Shown here in pieces: positions 1 to 7,290 of a DNA stretch of 64,000 bases. This DNA comes from Actinopolyspora lacussalsi (GTDB taxonomy: Bacteria > Actinomycetota > Actinomycetes > Mycobacteriales > Pseudonocardiaceae). A program made the translations under genes and the position numbers. Positions within the stretch are counted from its first letter, which is position 1, and each line of letters starts with the position of its first letter. Location: the NCBI GenBank assembly GCA_030803735.1, contig JAURUC010000001.1:3241501-3305500 (forward strand), in the 5' to 3' direction. The notes beneath the pieces were generated by a model. That model worked only from the letters and a program-made list of their open reading frames with translations. It did no database searches and was not told where the DNA came from.

Positions 1-78
1 AAGCGAGAGCCGGCGGAAGATTCCGCGACGGCACCACCCGCGTGACGCACGGGCGGGCGAACTCCTACTGGCGACCTC

Positions 79-519
79 CTACTGGGGGGCCGCCGCCCAA
101 CGCCGCAACCGGGTGCGGACGGCCCGCACCTGGCGACCCTCCATCGCGGTGGAGCGTCGTGGCGTCTCCTCGAAGGGCAGCACCGGTTCCGGCGTGTTCA
201 CTCCGTAGCGCATCCCGTAGTGCGCGTACAGCTTCGTTTCCTGCTCCGGTTCCAGATCGCCGTCCTCGAGTGCGACGCGCGGCGCTCGCCGAACCGTTTC
301 CCGATCGACGGCCACGGTGAGCGTGTCACCGTCGAACGCGGCACCGGCCAGCGGAACGAAACTCTCATTGGTGCCGAACAACCCGGTCTGCACCGTTATC
401 CAAGCGGGCTGCTCGGTGCCATCATCCACGAACATCCGGCCGACGACGCCGATCCGGCTACCGCGGGGATCGAACGCCTCACAACCGGTCAACCGCAACG
501 CCTCTCGTTGTCCGATCAA
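79..519 (-). CDS. PRC-barrel domain protein
   Basis: The first ~75 residues read as a PRC-barrel: a conserved opening around GCEAFDPRGSRIGVVGRMFVDD, then the strand pattern PAWITVQTGLFG and FVPLAGAAFDGDTLTVAV. The second half is charged and holds a YAHYGMRYG patch seen in actinobacterial stress-type PRC proteins. PRC-barrel proteins are generally small cytoplasmic ligand- or RNA-binding proteins; no enzymatic motif is visible. The frame stays open to a GTG at 540, but a GGGAGG Shine-Dalgarno lies inside that stretch, about 9 nt before a TTG at 519, so I prefer the TTG. The gene stands alone, with about 230 bp to the next gene. Specific role unknown. Confidence 0.7.
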   Translation of the reverse strand: MIGQREALRLTGCEAFDPRGSRIGVVGRMFVDDGTEQPAWITVQTGLFGTNESFVPLAGAAFDGDTLTVAVDRETVRRAPRVALEDGDLEPEQETKLYAHYGMRYGVNTPEPVLPFEETPRRSTAMEGRQVRAVRTRLRRWAAAPQ

Positions 520-750
520 GAGCAACCACCTCCCACCCACCTGCTCGCCCCGACACGAGCATCGACTGTTTAGTCTGCACGCCTACCCCCGCACGAAGCA
601 TCCCGATCATCCGTGCGGCACAGAGCCGTTGTCATATCGAAACCACGCGTCGGACCGGACCGAGACCCCCGGGCCCGACGACCGGGGCGCATACTGCCGT
701 GCGGGATCCGTTCGAACCGACCACCGCATCCGAAAGGGCCGTGAACCGAA

Positions 751-1326
751 ATGGCAGCCGACGAATCGCTACCCCCCTACGCGCCACAGATCACCGAGGA
801 GATGCGGGAACAGGCGAAACAGACCCCCAACAGCTGGCTCTACATCGTGGACCCGGCCTACGAGGCCTCCGGTGAGAACGTTCCGCCCGAAGGTGTGGTC
901 GGCGCGTTCCGGATCGACGAGTCCGGCGAGATCGACGAGCGGTTCCACCCCAACGACGAGTACGAACCGGGCACCAGCACGTTCGAACCCAGCAACGAGC
1001 TGGAACGGGTGCTGCAGCTGATCGCCACCGGCCACGCCTCGGAGTCCGAGTTACCGGCCGCCGTACTGGCGGGGGAGCTGCTGCTCTACGCCGAGGAGGA
1101 CGACGAGGACGCGCTCTACGAGGCGGAGCTGGACGACGGGAGCAGGCTCGTGCCCGCCTGCACCTCCGTGAACCGGGTTCCGGAGGACTGGCCGAGCTAC
1201 CGCACCGTCGCGGGTGCGCGGTTGCCCGAGCTGCTCGACGGACTGGATCTGGGGCTGAACCTGGACGACCCGGTGCGCGCGGTGATTCCCCACGACATGC
1301 TGACTCAGTCGCCCGCCTCGGATTGA
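751..1326 (+). CDS. Acidic hypothetical protein, possible type VII secretion-associated or SseB-like
   Basis: A 191-aa soluble, strongly acidic protein with no signal peptide or membrane segment. It opens MAADESLPPYAPQITEEM, then has WLYIVDPAYE and VVGAFRIDESGEI, a pattern I associate with actinobacterial proteins annotated as type VII secretion system-associated. The second half (ELPAAVLAGELLLYAEED ... LVPACTSVNRVPEDW) looks like an SseB-type fold that compares a stored value with a limit. No catalytic residues can be named. It is monocistronic, 145 bp before the GH15 gene. The coding region is convincing from codon usage; the functional label is a weak resemblance only. Confidence 0.55.
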   Translation: MAADESLPPYAPQITEEMREQAKQTPNSWLYIVDPAYEASGENVPPEGVVGAFRIDESGEIDERFHPNDEYEPGTSTFEPSNELERVLQLIATGHASESELPAAVLAGELLLYAEEDDEDALYEAELDDGSRLVPACTSVNRVPEDWPSYRTVAGARLPELLDGLDLGLNLDDPVRAVIPHDMLTQSPASD

Positions 1327-1471
1327 GCCGATCCGCCTCGGCGGCCCGTCTTCCCGGGGGGTGTCTGCCCAGAGGATCACCTGCACAGGGAGCCTCGCCA
1401 CGATCGGGCGAGACGACCACATCGGCACCCGGCCGGGATGAGCACGTGTCCCGCGCCACAACCGGGGAGTC

Positions 1472-3376
1472 GTGACCGACGCGGTTAGCCTCGAAACCGT
1501 GAGTGAGGATCAACGACGCGGCGGTCCCGGACCGATCGAGCACTACGCGCTGCTGTCCGACCTGCGTACCGCCGCCCTGGTGGGCAGGGACGGCTCGATC
1601 GACTGGCTCTGCCTGCCCAGGTTCGACTCCCCGTCCTGCTTCACCCGGCTGTTGGGCGACGACCACCACGGTCACTGGCGGATCGCACCGACCGGCACCG
1701 TGCGGCGGGTGGAGCGGCGCTACCGGGACAACTCGCTGGTGCTGGAAACGGACTTCCACACCGACACCGGCGTGGTGCGACTGATCGACAGCATGCCCCC
1801 GCACGAGAAGAACCACAACGACGAGCCGTGCGTGGTGCGGACCGTCGAGGGGATCTCCGGCGAGGTGGAGATCGGAATTCGCTGGGTGGTGCGGTTCGCC
1901 TACGGCCACTCGATGCCGTGGGTCCGCACCATCCGCGAGCGGGAACCGGTACCGGACGAGTACCTGTTCGCGCTCGCCGGGCCGCACACCGTGGTGCTGC
2001 GCGGCGACGTGCTTCCCGCCCGCAAGGACGACGAGCGCGCGCACGAGATCAAGATCACCGTGAGCGGTGGGCAACGCTACTCCTGGGTACTGCAGTGGTC
2101 CTCGGATCCGGACGATCTGCCCGCCCCGATGGATCCGGTGCAGGAGGTGCGGGACAGCGAGGACTTCTGGCGGGACTGGTCGCGCCGGATCAACTACACC
2201 GGACCGCACCGCGAACCGGTGTACCGTTCGCTGGCCACCCTGAAGGCGCTGACCTACGCCCCGACCGGCGGCATCATCGCGGCTCCGACGACCTCGCTGC
2301 CGGAGGCGCTGGACGGGAACCGCAACTGGGACTACCGCTACTGCTGGCTACGGGACGCCACGCTGGTACTGCTGGCGCTGGACAACTTCGGGTGCTCGGC
2401 GGAGGCGGCGTCGTGGCGACGGTGGCTGTTACGGGCCGTTGCCGGGGATCCGGCGGATCTGCAGATCATGTACGGCGTCGGTGGGGAACGGCACCTGCTG
2501 GAGTGGGAGCCGGAGTGGCTGCCCGGTTATCAGGACGTCTCGCCGGTGCGGATCGGCAACGCCGCCTACGACCAGTTGCAGCTGGACGTGTTCGGCGAGG
2601 TGATGGACGCGCTGCACCTCGCTCGCGAGCGGGGCGTCACGGAGACTCCGGACTCGTGGGCGCTGCAGCGGGGGATGCTCAAACACCTGGAGACCATCTG
2701 GCAGCTGCCGGACAAGGGACTCTGGGAGGTACGCGGGCCGGACCGGCACTTCACCCACTCCAGGGTGATGGTGTGGGTGGCGTTCGACCGCGCGGTCCGG
2801 GCCGTGGAGGAGGACGACCTCCCCGGACCGGTGGAACGCTGGCGCGAGATCCGGGACTCGGTGCACGAGGAAGTGCTGCGCGAGGGATTCAACACCGAGT
2901 TCGGCGCGTTCACCCAGTACTACGGCGGCGACACGCTGGACGCCGCGACGCTGCTCATCCCGGCGTTGGGATTCCTGCCGGGCGACGACGAGCGGGTCCG
3001 CGGCACCGTGCGCGCGGTGGAGCGGGAACTGCGGCACGGCGTGCTGGTGGACCGCTACAGCACCGAGCCGGGCACGAACTCCGTGGACGGCCTGACGGGG
3101 CGTGAGGGCTCGTTCCTGGCCTGCTCGTTCTGGCTGGTCGACGCGCTCGCACTGTGCGACAGGCGCGAGGAGGCCGAGCGGATGTTCGACGAACTGCTGG
3201 GGCTGCGCAACGATGTGGGCCTGTTCGCCGAGGAGTACGACCCCCACGCGGACCGGTTCACCGGCAACTTCCCGCAGGCGTTCAGCCATCTCGCCCTGGT
3301 CAACTCGGCGGCGATGCTCTACGGCGGGCACACTCGCGAGGAGTCCAGTCGACGCGACGGAGGGAGCCGACGTTGA
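1472..3376 (+). CDS. GH15 family glycosidase (trehalase/glucoamylase-like)
   Basis: 634 aa, typical of the bacterial GH15 proteins that include mycobacterial trehalase. The N-terminal beta-sandwich begins PIEHYALLSDLRTAALVGRDGSIDWLCLPRFDSPSCF; the catalytic (alpha/alpha)6 barrel follows with NRNWDYRYCWLRDA near residue 285. Two acidic motifs match the general acid and base of the family: WEVRG near 418 and EGSFLACSFWLVDAL near 545. The likely reaction is hydrolysis of an alpha-glucoside to free glucose; substrate (trehalose against other alpha-glucans) cannot be decided from sequence. No signal peptide, so it is cytoplasmic. Start is GTG 1472; an in-frame GTG at 1499 is an alternative. Its TGA overlaps the TTG of the downstream glucose dehydrogenase, so the two are translationally coupled and the pathway may be glucoside to glucose to gluconolactone. 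Confidence 0.9.
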   Translation: MTDAVSLETVSEDQRRGGPGPIEHYALLSDLRTAALVGRDGSIDWLCLPRFDSPSCFTRLLGDDHHGHWRIAPTGTVRRVERRYRDNSLVLETDFHTDTGVVRLIDSMPPHEKNHNDEPCVVRTVEGISGEVEIGIRWVVRFAYGHSMPWVRTIREREPVPDEYLFALAGPHTVVLRGDVLPARKDDERAHEIKITVSGGQRYSWVLQWSSDPDDLPAPMDPVQEVRDSEDFWRDWSRRINYTGPHREPVYRSLATLKALTYAPTGGIIAAPTTSLPEALDGNRNWDYRYCWLRDATLVLLALDNFGCSAEAASWRRWLLRAVAGDPADLQIMYGVGGERHLLEWEPEWLPGYQDVSPVRIGNAAYDQLQLDVFGEVMDALHLARERGVTETPDSWALQRGMLKHLETIWQLPDKGLWEVRGPDRHFTHSRVMVWVAFDRAVRAVEEDDLPGPVERWREIRDSVHEEVLREGFNTEFGAFTQYYGGDTLDAATLLIPALGFLPGDDERVRGTVRAVERELRHGVLVDRYSTEPGTNSVDGLTGREGSFLACSFWLVDALALCDRREEAERMFDELLGLRNDVGLFAEEYDPHADRFTGNFPQAFSHLALVNSAAMLYGGHTREESSRRDGGSRR

Positions 3377-4416
3377 GAGCGGCGACCGTGATTCCGGGAA
3401 AACCGGGCTCCTCGGCCGTCGACGAGCTGCCCGATCCTTCACCGAAACCGGGGGAGCTGCTGGTCGAGGGGCTACTGGCGGGGGTGTGTTCGACCGACGA
3501 GGACGTCGTGGAGTCCGAGCACGGCACTTCTCCCGCGGGTAGGGAGCGAATGGTGCTGTTCCACGAGTCGCTGGGCAGGGTGAGTCACGCACCCGCGATC
3601 AGCGGCTTCCGGGAGGGCGATCACGTCGTGGGAGTGGTCCGCAGACCCGATCCCCGGCCGTGCCCGGCGTGCGCCGCCGGGCAGTGGGACTTCTGCCGCA
3701 ACAACGAGTACACCGAGTGCGGGATCAGGGGACTCGACGGATTCGGTTCGCAACGCTGGACCGTCGAGCCCAGGTTCGCCGTACCGGTGCCCCACCGACT
3801 GGGCGAGCTGGGGGTGTTGACCGAACCGACCTCGATCGTGGAGAAGGCGTGGGAGCAGGCCGAGTTCGTCGCCAAGCGCTCCTACTTCGCACCACGCCGG
3901 GTGCTGGTCACCGGTGCCGGACCGGTGGGGCTGCTGGCGGCGTTGCTCGGCAAGCAGCGTGAACTGGACGTACACGTGATGGACCGGGTCGAGCGGGGTG
4001 CGAAACCGGATCTGGTGCGTGAGCTGGGGGCCGGGTACCACACTTCGCTGGACGAGCTGGACTTCGAACCGGAGCTGGTGTTCGAGGCCACCGGCTCGGG
4101 GGACGTGGTGTTCGACGTACTGCGCAGGACCGCCCGGAACGCGATCACCGTGCTGCTGGGGCTGTCCGGAGGTGACCACACGACGCGGATCCCGGCCGGA
4201 GCGATCAACGACGAACTCGTGCTGGACAACGACACGGTGCTGGGGACCGTGAGCGCGAACCTGCGGCACTACCGCGGTGCGGTGCACGCGCTGGACGCGG
4301 CGGACCGGGGGTGGCTGAACGGGCTGATCTCGCGCAGGGTGCCGCTGGCGGAGTGGCAACGAGCGCTGCGCGCGGAGCGGGACGACGTGAAGGTAACGGT
4401 GCGGCTGGCGGACTGA
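3373..4416 (+). CDS. Zinc-dependent glucose 1-dehydrogenase (MDR superfamily)
   Basis: 347 aa, in the medium-chain dehydrogenase family and most like glucose dehydrogenases. Catalytic zinc ligands are visible as C39 in GVCSTDED and H64-E65 in LFHESLG. The structural-zinc lobe reads RPCPACAAGQWDFC; aligned on the usual CxxCxxCx7C pattern the first cysteine is proline, so at most three of the four ligands remain. The Rossmann nucleotide site is VTGAGPVGLLAALLG near 178, and ATGSGDVVFDVLRRTARN further on is typical of the glucose dehydrogenase branch. The expected reaction is oxidation of glucose to gluconolactone with NAD(P)+. Start is TTG 3373 inside the TTGA overlap with the GH15 stop; the frame upstream runs out of phase through the GH15 gene. 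It probably consumes the glucose released by that enzyme. Confidence 0.88.
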   Translation: MRAATVIPGKPGSSAVDELPDPSPKPGELLVEGLLAGVCSTDEDVVESEHGTSPAGRERMVLFHESLGRVSHAPAISGFREGDHVVGVVRRPDPRPCPACAAGQWDFCRNNEYTECGIRGLDGFGSQRWTVEPRFAVPVPHRLGELGVLTEPTSIVEKAWEQAEFVAKRSYFAPRRVLVTGAGPVGLLAALLGKQRELDVHVMDRVERGAKPDLVRELGAGYHTSLDELDFEPELVFEATGSGDVVFDVLRRTARNAITVLLGLSGGDHTTRIPAGAINDELVLDNDTVLGTVSANLRHYRGAVHALDAADRGWLNGLISRRVPLAEWQRALRAERDDVKVTVRLAD

Positions 4417-4423
4417 TCGAAGT

Positions 4424-4508
4424 CTTCCGGTCGGGTTGTCGTGCTACTCGCTCGGCGGAACCTCCCGTCGGCTCTCGCTCCGGGTGGCCGAAATCGGGTA
4501 GCGACGTG
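4424..4508 (+). repeat. Dispersed hairpin repeat, copy A (truncated)
   Basis: A spacer element beginning CCGGTCGGGTTGTCG and continuing CGGCGGAACCTCCCGTCGGC and TCTCGCTCCGGG. It matches, almost base for base over about 75 bp, the reverse complement of the copy at 43561-43672 and resembles the copies at 20224, 54838 and 60834. The distal half with the GCGAGAGCC arm is missing here, so this copy looks decayed. It fills most of the 4417-4559 spacer after the dehydrogenase gene. Confidence 0.7.
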
Positions 4509-4559
4509 CCGGGAAACCGCGCCGGGGGCGGAGCGGGACACGAGGCCCCGTCCCGGGAG

Positions 4560-4730
4560 TCATCCTGGCTCCGTCTCCGAGCACCCGACGGACGGCCGCG
4601 CGGTCGACACCGCGCGCCGGGCGAGCCTGATCCTCCCGAGCAGCACACAGACCAGCGGCCAGCTCAACATGACCAGCACGACCACGGCCGCCGCCAGCAC
4701 GTCCCAGAACGAGGAATCCAATTGCCACAC
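4560..4730 (-). CDS. Small single-pass membrane protein
   Basis: A predicted 56-aa protein, VWQLDSSFWDVLAAAVVVLVM at the start, then one hydrophobic helix ending at about residue 27, a basic GRIRLARR segment and a short polar tail. The pattern of an aromatic/acidic N-terminus, one helix and a basic flank is common in small actinobacterial membrane proteins of unknown role. Start GTG 4730 was chosen because the hydrophobic core begins there; the frame also opens at GTG 4772. No strong ribosome-binding site is visible, and repeat DNA lies downstream. I would treat it as likely but unproven. Confidence 0.42.
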   Translation of the reverse strand: MWQLDSSFWDVLAAAVVVLVMLSWPLVCVLLGRIRLARRAVSTARPSVGCSETEPG

Positions 4731-4740
4731 GGCAGTAACA

Positions 4741-4759
4741 GTAACTGAGTTACGGTAAC
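4741..4759. promoter_or_regulatory. Overlapping GTAAC/GTTAC inverted repeats
   Basis: Two overlapping perfect inverted repeats, GTAAC-TGA-GTTAC at 4741-4753 and GTTAC-G-GTAAC at 4749-4759, lie just upstream of the small membrane protein gene. They are arranged like an operator for a dimeric regulator. The rest of the 4760-4984 spacer holds nothing I recognise except the probable promoter region of the XRE gene. Confidence 0.35.
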
Positions 4760-4984
4760 TGGCAATCTTCACAGCTGTTGCTCACTCTTCCGTGGGGGCA
4801 CATCCCGAAACTTCCCTCTGCCGAGTGATCAAGTAGCTCAGCTCCGGTTCCGCCCAGGTGGAACCGGGAACCGCACCGGGTGAAACGGCGGTCGCACCAC
4901 TCGCCTCCCCACCCGGATCACCGTCGGCGACCGAAGCGTCTCACCCGCGTTCGGTCGCGGTGACGGCTCGGCCAGAGTGAGCCC

Positions 4985-5311
4985 ATGACACGACTGCTCA
5001 GCCCCGCGGTCTACCGCCGAATGATCGCTCTCGAACTGCAGCGCATGCGCAAGGCCGCCGACGTCACGCAGCAGGAGGCCGCGGTGAAGCTCGGCTGCTC
5101 CAGGGTGCGCATCAATCACTTCGAGTCGATGCGCAACCTTCCCCGGCCCGCCGATGTCGAAGTGCTGCTGCCCCACTACGGAGCCACCGAGCGCATCGAG
5201 GAGTTCCGGGATGTCATCACCATGCTCAAGGACGTGCCGCAGGACTCCGACCTGGCTCGGCTGGCCGAGGTTCCCAGGGGGTTCGACATCTACCTGGGAC
5301 TCGAACAGGGG
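4985..5311 (+). pseudogene. XRE family regulator with DUF5753, 5' part (split by insertion)
   Basis: Residues 1-109 of a Streptomyces-type XRE regulator: MTRLLSPAVYRRMIALELQR, then a helix-turn-helix (ADVTQQEAAVKLGCSRVRINHFESMRNLPRP) and the linker ending GFDIYLGLEQG. In intact relatives a DUF5753 domain follows at once. Here the frame enters foreign DNA after 5311 and reads nonsense. The continuation, AHSIRSYEAMTVPGLLQAPE, is found at 6980, on the far side of the tnpB element. Such regulators usually sit beside a small DUF397 gene; none is visible here. The gene is not functional as it stands unless the element excises, and even then its 3' end is missing. Confidence 0.85.
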
Positions 5312-5348
5312 AGGTTCTCAACTGCTGTCGGTTTCGCGGAAAAACGTG

Positions 5349-5552
5349 TCAACGCGTGTCAGCGTGTCCGCGTGGTGGGTGGTCGTAACGCCACGCGCGG
5401 AGCTTGTCCGGGTCGTACAGGACGGTGCGGCCGACCCTGGTCGGCTGGGGGAAGTCGTCGTAGGTGTAGGAGTTGCGGTACAGCGTCTTCACGCTGATGC
5501 CCAGTAGTTCAGCTGCTTGTGGGGCGGAGATCAGCCCATCCAAGTTAGACAT
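5349..5552 (-). CDS. AlpA/excisionase-like helix-turn-helix protein
   Basis: 67 aa, MSNLDGLISAPQAAELLGIS followed by VKTLYRNSYTYDDFPQPTRVGRTVLYDPDKLRAW. This is a winged HTH of the MerR/excisionase type: a recognition helix in AAELLGISVKTLYR and a wing ending in a tyrosine-aspartate turn. IS607 transposases carry such a domain at the N-terminus of a ~200-aa serine recombinase, but here the protein stops after the HTH and runs opposite to tnpB. The 53-bp gap to tnpB holds the inverted repeat GCTTG-TGGT-CAAGC and probably both promoters, so it may regulate tnpB or assist excision. Start ATG 5552; a longer frame to 5675 overlaps the tnpB start and is unlikely. Confidence 0.65.
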   Translation of the reverse strand: MSNLDGLISAPQAAELLGISVKTLYRNSYTYDDFPQPTRVGRTVLYDPDKLRAWRYDHPPRGHADTR

Positions 5553-5605
5553 ACTTGAGTATGTTAGCTTGTGGTCAAGCAAAACGCCACGAGGAGGTGA
5601 CAAGC

Positions 5606-6976
5606 ATGGCCACGGTGTTGCAGGCATACCAGTTCGCGCTCGAACCCACGCCTGATCAGCGGGCCATGTTGTCATCGCACTGCGGCGCGGCCCGGTTCGC
5701 CTACAACTGGGGCTTAGCGCAGGTCAAGGCCGTGATGGAGCAGCGCAGCGCCGAACGCAGCTACGACTTGCCCGAGGATCAGCTCACCCCCTCCATGCCG
5801 TGGTCGGCCTATTCCCTGCGCAAAGCCTGGAACACCGCCAAGCACGACGTTGCCCCCTGGTGGGGCGAGAACTCGAAAGAGGCGTACGCCTCCGGGCTGG
5901 CGAACCTCGCGACCGCGCTGGACAACTGGAACAAGTCACGGAAGGGCAAGCGCGCCGAGGGCAAGATGAGGTTCCCCCGGTTCAAGTCCAAACGTCACCG
6001 CTTGTCGTGCCGGTTCACGACCGGTTCGTTCGGCCTGGCCGCCCGCGATCGCCGTCATGTGAAGCTGCCCCGTATCGGCACGGTGCGCACCTACGAGTCC
6101 ACCCGCACACTCGCCCGGCACGTCGAGCGCGGCACCGCCCACATCCGCTCGGCCAGTGTGAGCTTTCATCGGGGCCGGTGGCACGTGTCGTTCTCCGTGG
6201 AGATCACCAAGACCGAACCCAAGCCTGCGGGCAAGGGCGGTGCGGTCGGCGTGGATCTCGGAATCAAGTCCCTCGCCGTGCTCTCCACCGGCGAAACCAT
6301 TGCCAACCCCAAGCACCTCGAAGTAGCGCAGCGCGAACTACGCCGGTTGCAGCGCCAAGCCTCCCGCCGAAACAGCCCAGACAAGCGCCCCCGGAAGCAG
6401 CCGTCGAACCGGTGGCGCAAGACCCAAGCACGCATCGCGAAGCTGAACATCGCCATCGCGAACGCACGCCGGGATGGTCTGCACAAACTCTCGGCGCGCT
6501 TGGTCGATGAGTTCGACGCCGTGGTGGTGGAAGACCTCAACGTGGCCGGGATGGTGCGTAACCACAAGCTTGCCCGCGTCGTCTCCGATGTCGGCATGGC
6601 TGAGCTGCGTCGCCAGCTCGACTACAAAACCACGTGGAACGGTCGCGACCTGGTGGTGGCCGACCGGTGGTATCCCAGCTCGAAGACCTGCAACGACTGT
6701 GGTGCGGTGAAAACCAAACTGCGCCTGTCCGAGCGGACATTCACCTGCGATCACTGCGGATACACCGCTGATCGTGATCTCAACGCGGCCCGCAACCTAG
6801 CGGGTCTCGCGTCCACGGCGAGTTGCGTCGGGACGGAAAACACGCCCGCTGGAAACCCACGTAAGACCAGCCCCGCTGGCAACGGGTACCGCCACGGGAA
6901 GACCCCGCCCCAACGGGCCGGGGCCAACGCTGCGCCGCAAGGCGACAGCTCAGGAACACTTTTACACGTTTCCTGA
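5606..6976 (+). CDS. tnpB: RNA-guided endonuclease TnpB (IS607-type element)
   Basis: 456 aa. The RuvC nuclease is complete: D217 in GVDLGIK, E309 in VVVEDLN and D391 in DRDLNAARN. The zinc ribbon between them has C362/C365 (CNDC) and C381/C384 (CDHC). The N-terminal half has the usual FAYNWGL and MRFPRFKSKR segments. TnpB cuts DNA matching the guide of an omega-RNA transcribed from the element's right end, next to a short motif flanking the left end. Start ATG 5606 has a perfect AGGAGGTGA 6 nt upstream; the frame also opens at 5555 without such a site. The last ~55 residues are low complexity and overlap the presumed omega-RNA. All catalytic residues are present, so the nuclease could be active. 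Confidence 0.93.
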   Translation: MATVLQAYQFALEPTPDQRAMLSSHCGAARFAYNWGLAQVKAVMEQRSAERSYDLPEDQLTPSMPWSAYSLRKAWNTAKHDVAPWWGENSKEAYASGLANLATALDNWNKSRKGKRAEGKMRFPRFKSKRHRLSCRFTTGSFGLAARDRRHVKLPRIGTVRTYESTRTLARHVERGTAHIRSASVSFHRGRWHVSFSVEITKTEPKPAGKGGAVGVDLGIKSLAVLSTGETIANPKHLEVAQRELRRLQRQASRRNSPDKRPRKQPSNRWRKTQARIAKLNIAIANARRDGLHKLSARLVDEFDAVVVEDLNVAGMVRNHKLARVVSDVGMAELRRQLDYKTTWNGRDLVVADRWYPSSKTCNDCGAVKTKLRLSERTFTCDHCGYTADRDLNAARNLAGLASTASCVGTENTPAGNPRKTSPAGNGYRHGKTPPQRAGANAAPQGDSSGTLLHVS

Positions 6977-6979
6977 ACG
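6830..6979 (+). ncRNA. Predicted omega-RNA scaffold of the first TnpB
   Basis: In TnpB systems the right end of the element is transcribed as a scaffold RNA overlapping the 3' end of tnpB, and its guide is the host sequence just outside the element. This stretch is GC-rich with several local inverted repeats, contains the non-conserved TnpB tail and ends at the element boundary. The guide would then start GCGCACAGCATCCG, part of the interrupted DUF5753 gene. The position is inferred by analogy; the 5' end cannot be set by eye. Confidence 0.4.
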
Positions 6980-7132
6980 GCGCACAGCATCCGTTCCTAC
7001 GAGGCGATGACCGTCCCGGGGCTGTTGCAGGCCCCGGAGCTCCCCGAGGACGAGGCGGTGCGCAGAACCGAACTCAGGCTGGCCCGACAGCGGGTCCTGG
7101 ACCGCGAGGGCACACCGCTGGAACTGACGACC
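6979..7132 (+). pseudogene. XRE/DUF5753 regulator, middle part
   Basis: This resumes the frame broken at 5311: AHSIRSYEAMTVPGLLQAPE, then RRTELRLARQRVLDREGTPLELTT, the first ~50 residues of DUF5753. The match then stops at the edge of the second insertion element, where a DEAAL-type continuation would be expected. No further DUF5753 sequence (for instance the MRAQLRHL segment) is found beyond that element near 8930, so the 3' half has been lost rather than merely displaced. Confidence 0.8.
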
Positions 7133-7290
7133 TTGGCGTGCTCCCCGCCGTGAGCGGCGGGGATTCCGGCGCGGCTCACGCCGCGCGTGGAGCGGCATCC
7201 CCTCGCGGGGTTCCGCTGCTTCCTGTTTCGTCCCCGTCTGCCCCGGTGTGGGGTCTTATGTCGGGTCCACAGGCGTTTTGCCTCTCCGCA
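7133..7290 (-). ncRNA. Predicted omega-RNA scaffold of the second TnpB
   Basis: By analogy with IS605-type TnpB systems the minus-strand transcript over the tnpB 3' end and right-end hairpin is the omega-RNA. The guide would be read from the host flank beyond 7133 on the minus strand, starting about GGTCGTCAGTTCCAGCGG, again inside the DUF5753 gene. Placement of the 5' end is a guess. Confidence 0.4.
7142..7163. repeat. Right-end hairpin of the IS605-like element
   Basis: A perfect inverted repeat, 9-bp arms TCCCCGCCG and CGGCGGGGA around TGAG. In IS200/IS605 elements such subterminal hairpins are bound by TnpA as single-stranded DNA to position cleavage; this end also forms part of the TnpB omega-RNA. 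Confidence 0.8.

Larger units (their letters stand above)
5311..6979 (+). mobile_element. IS607-like tnpB element with divergent HTH gene, no recombinase
   Basis: About 1.67 kb between the two halves of the XRE/DUF5753 gene. Rejoining the flanks at the G run (left ...GAACAGGGG, right GCGCACAGC...) restores the reading frame E-Q-G-A-H-S exactly with no target duplication, which fits the known IS607 habit of inserting between two guanines. The inner ends share an inverted similarity: GGAAAAACGTGTCAAC near 5337 against GGAAACGTGTAAAAG read inward from the right end. Contents are a 67-aa HTH gene (minus) and tnpB (plus). No serine recombinase or Y1 transposase gene is present, so it is either mobilised in trans or is a decayed or unusual element. 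Exact ends are ambiguous by one or two G. Confidence 0.75.

Noticed and set aside
5154..5507. Alternative frames over the XRE gene and left element end
   Set aside because: They do not continue any family; only the frame from 4985 reads as a helix-turn-helix regulator.
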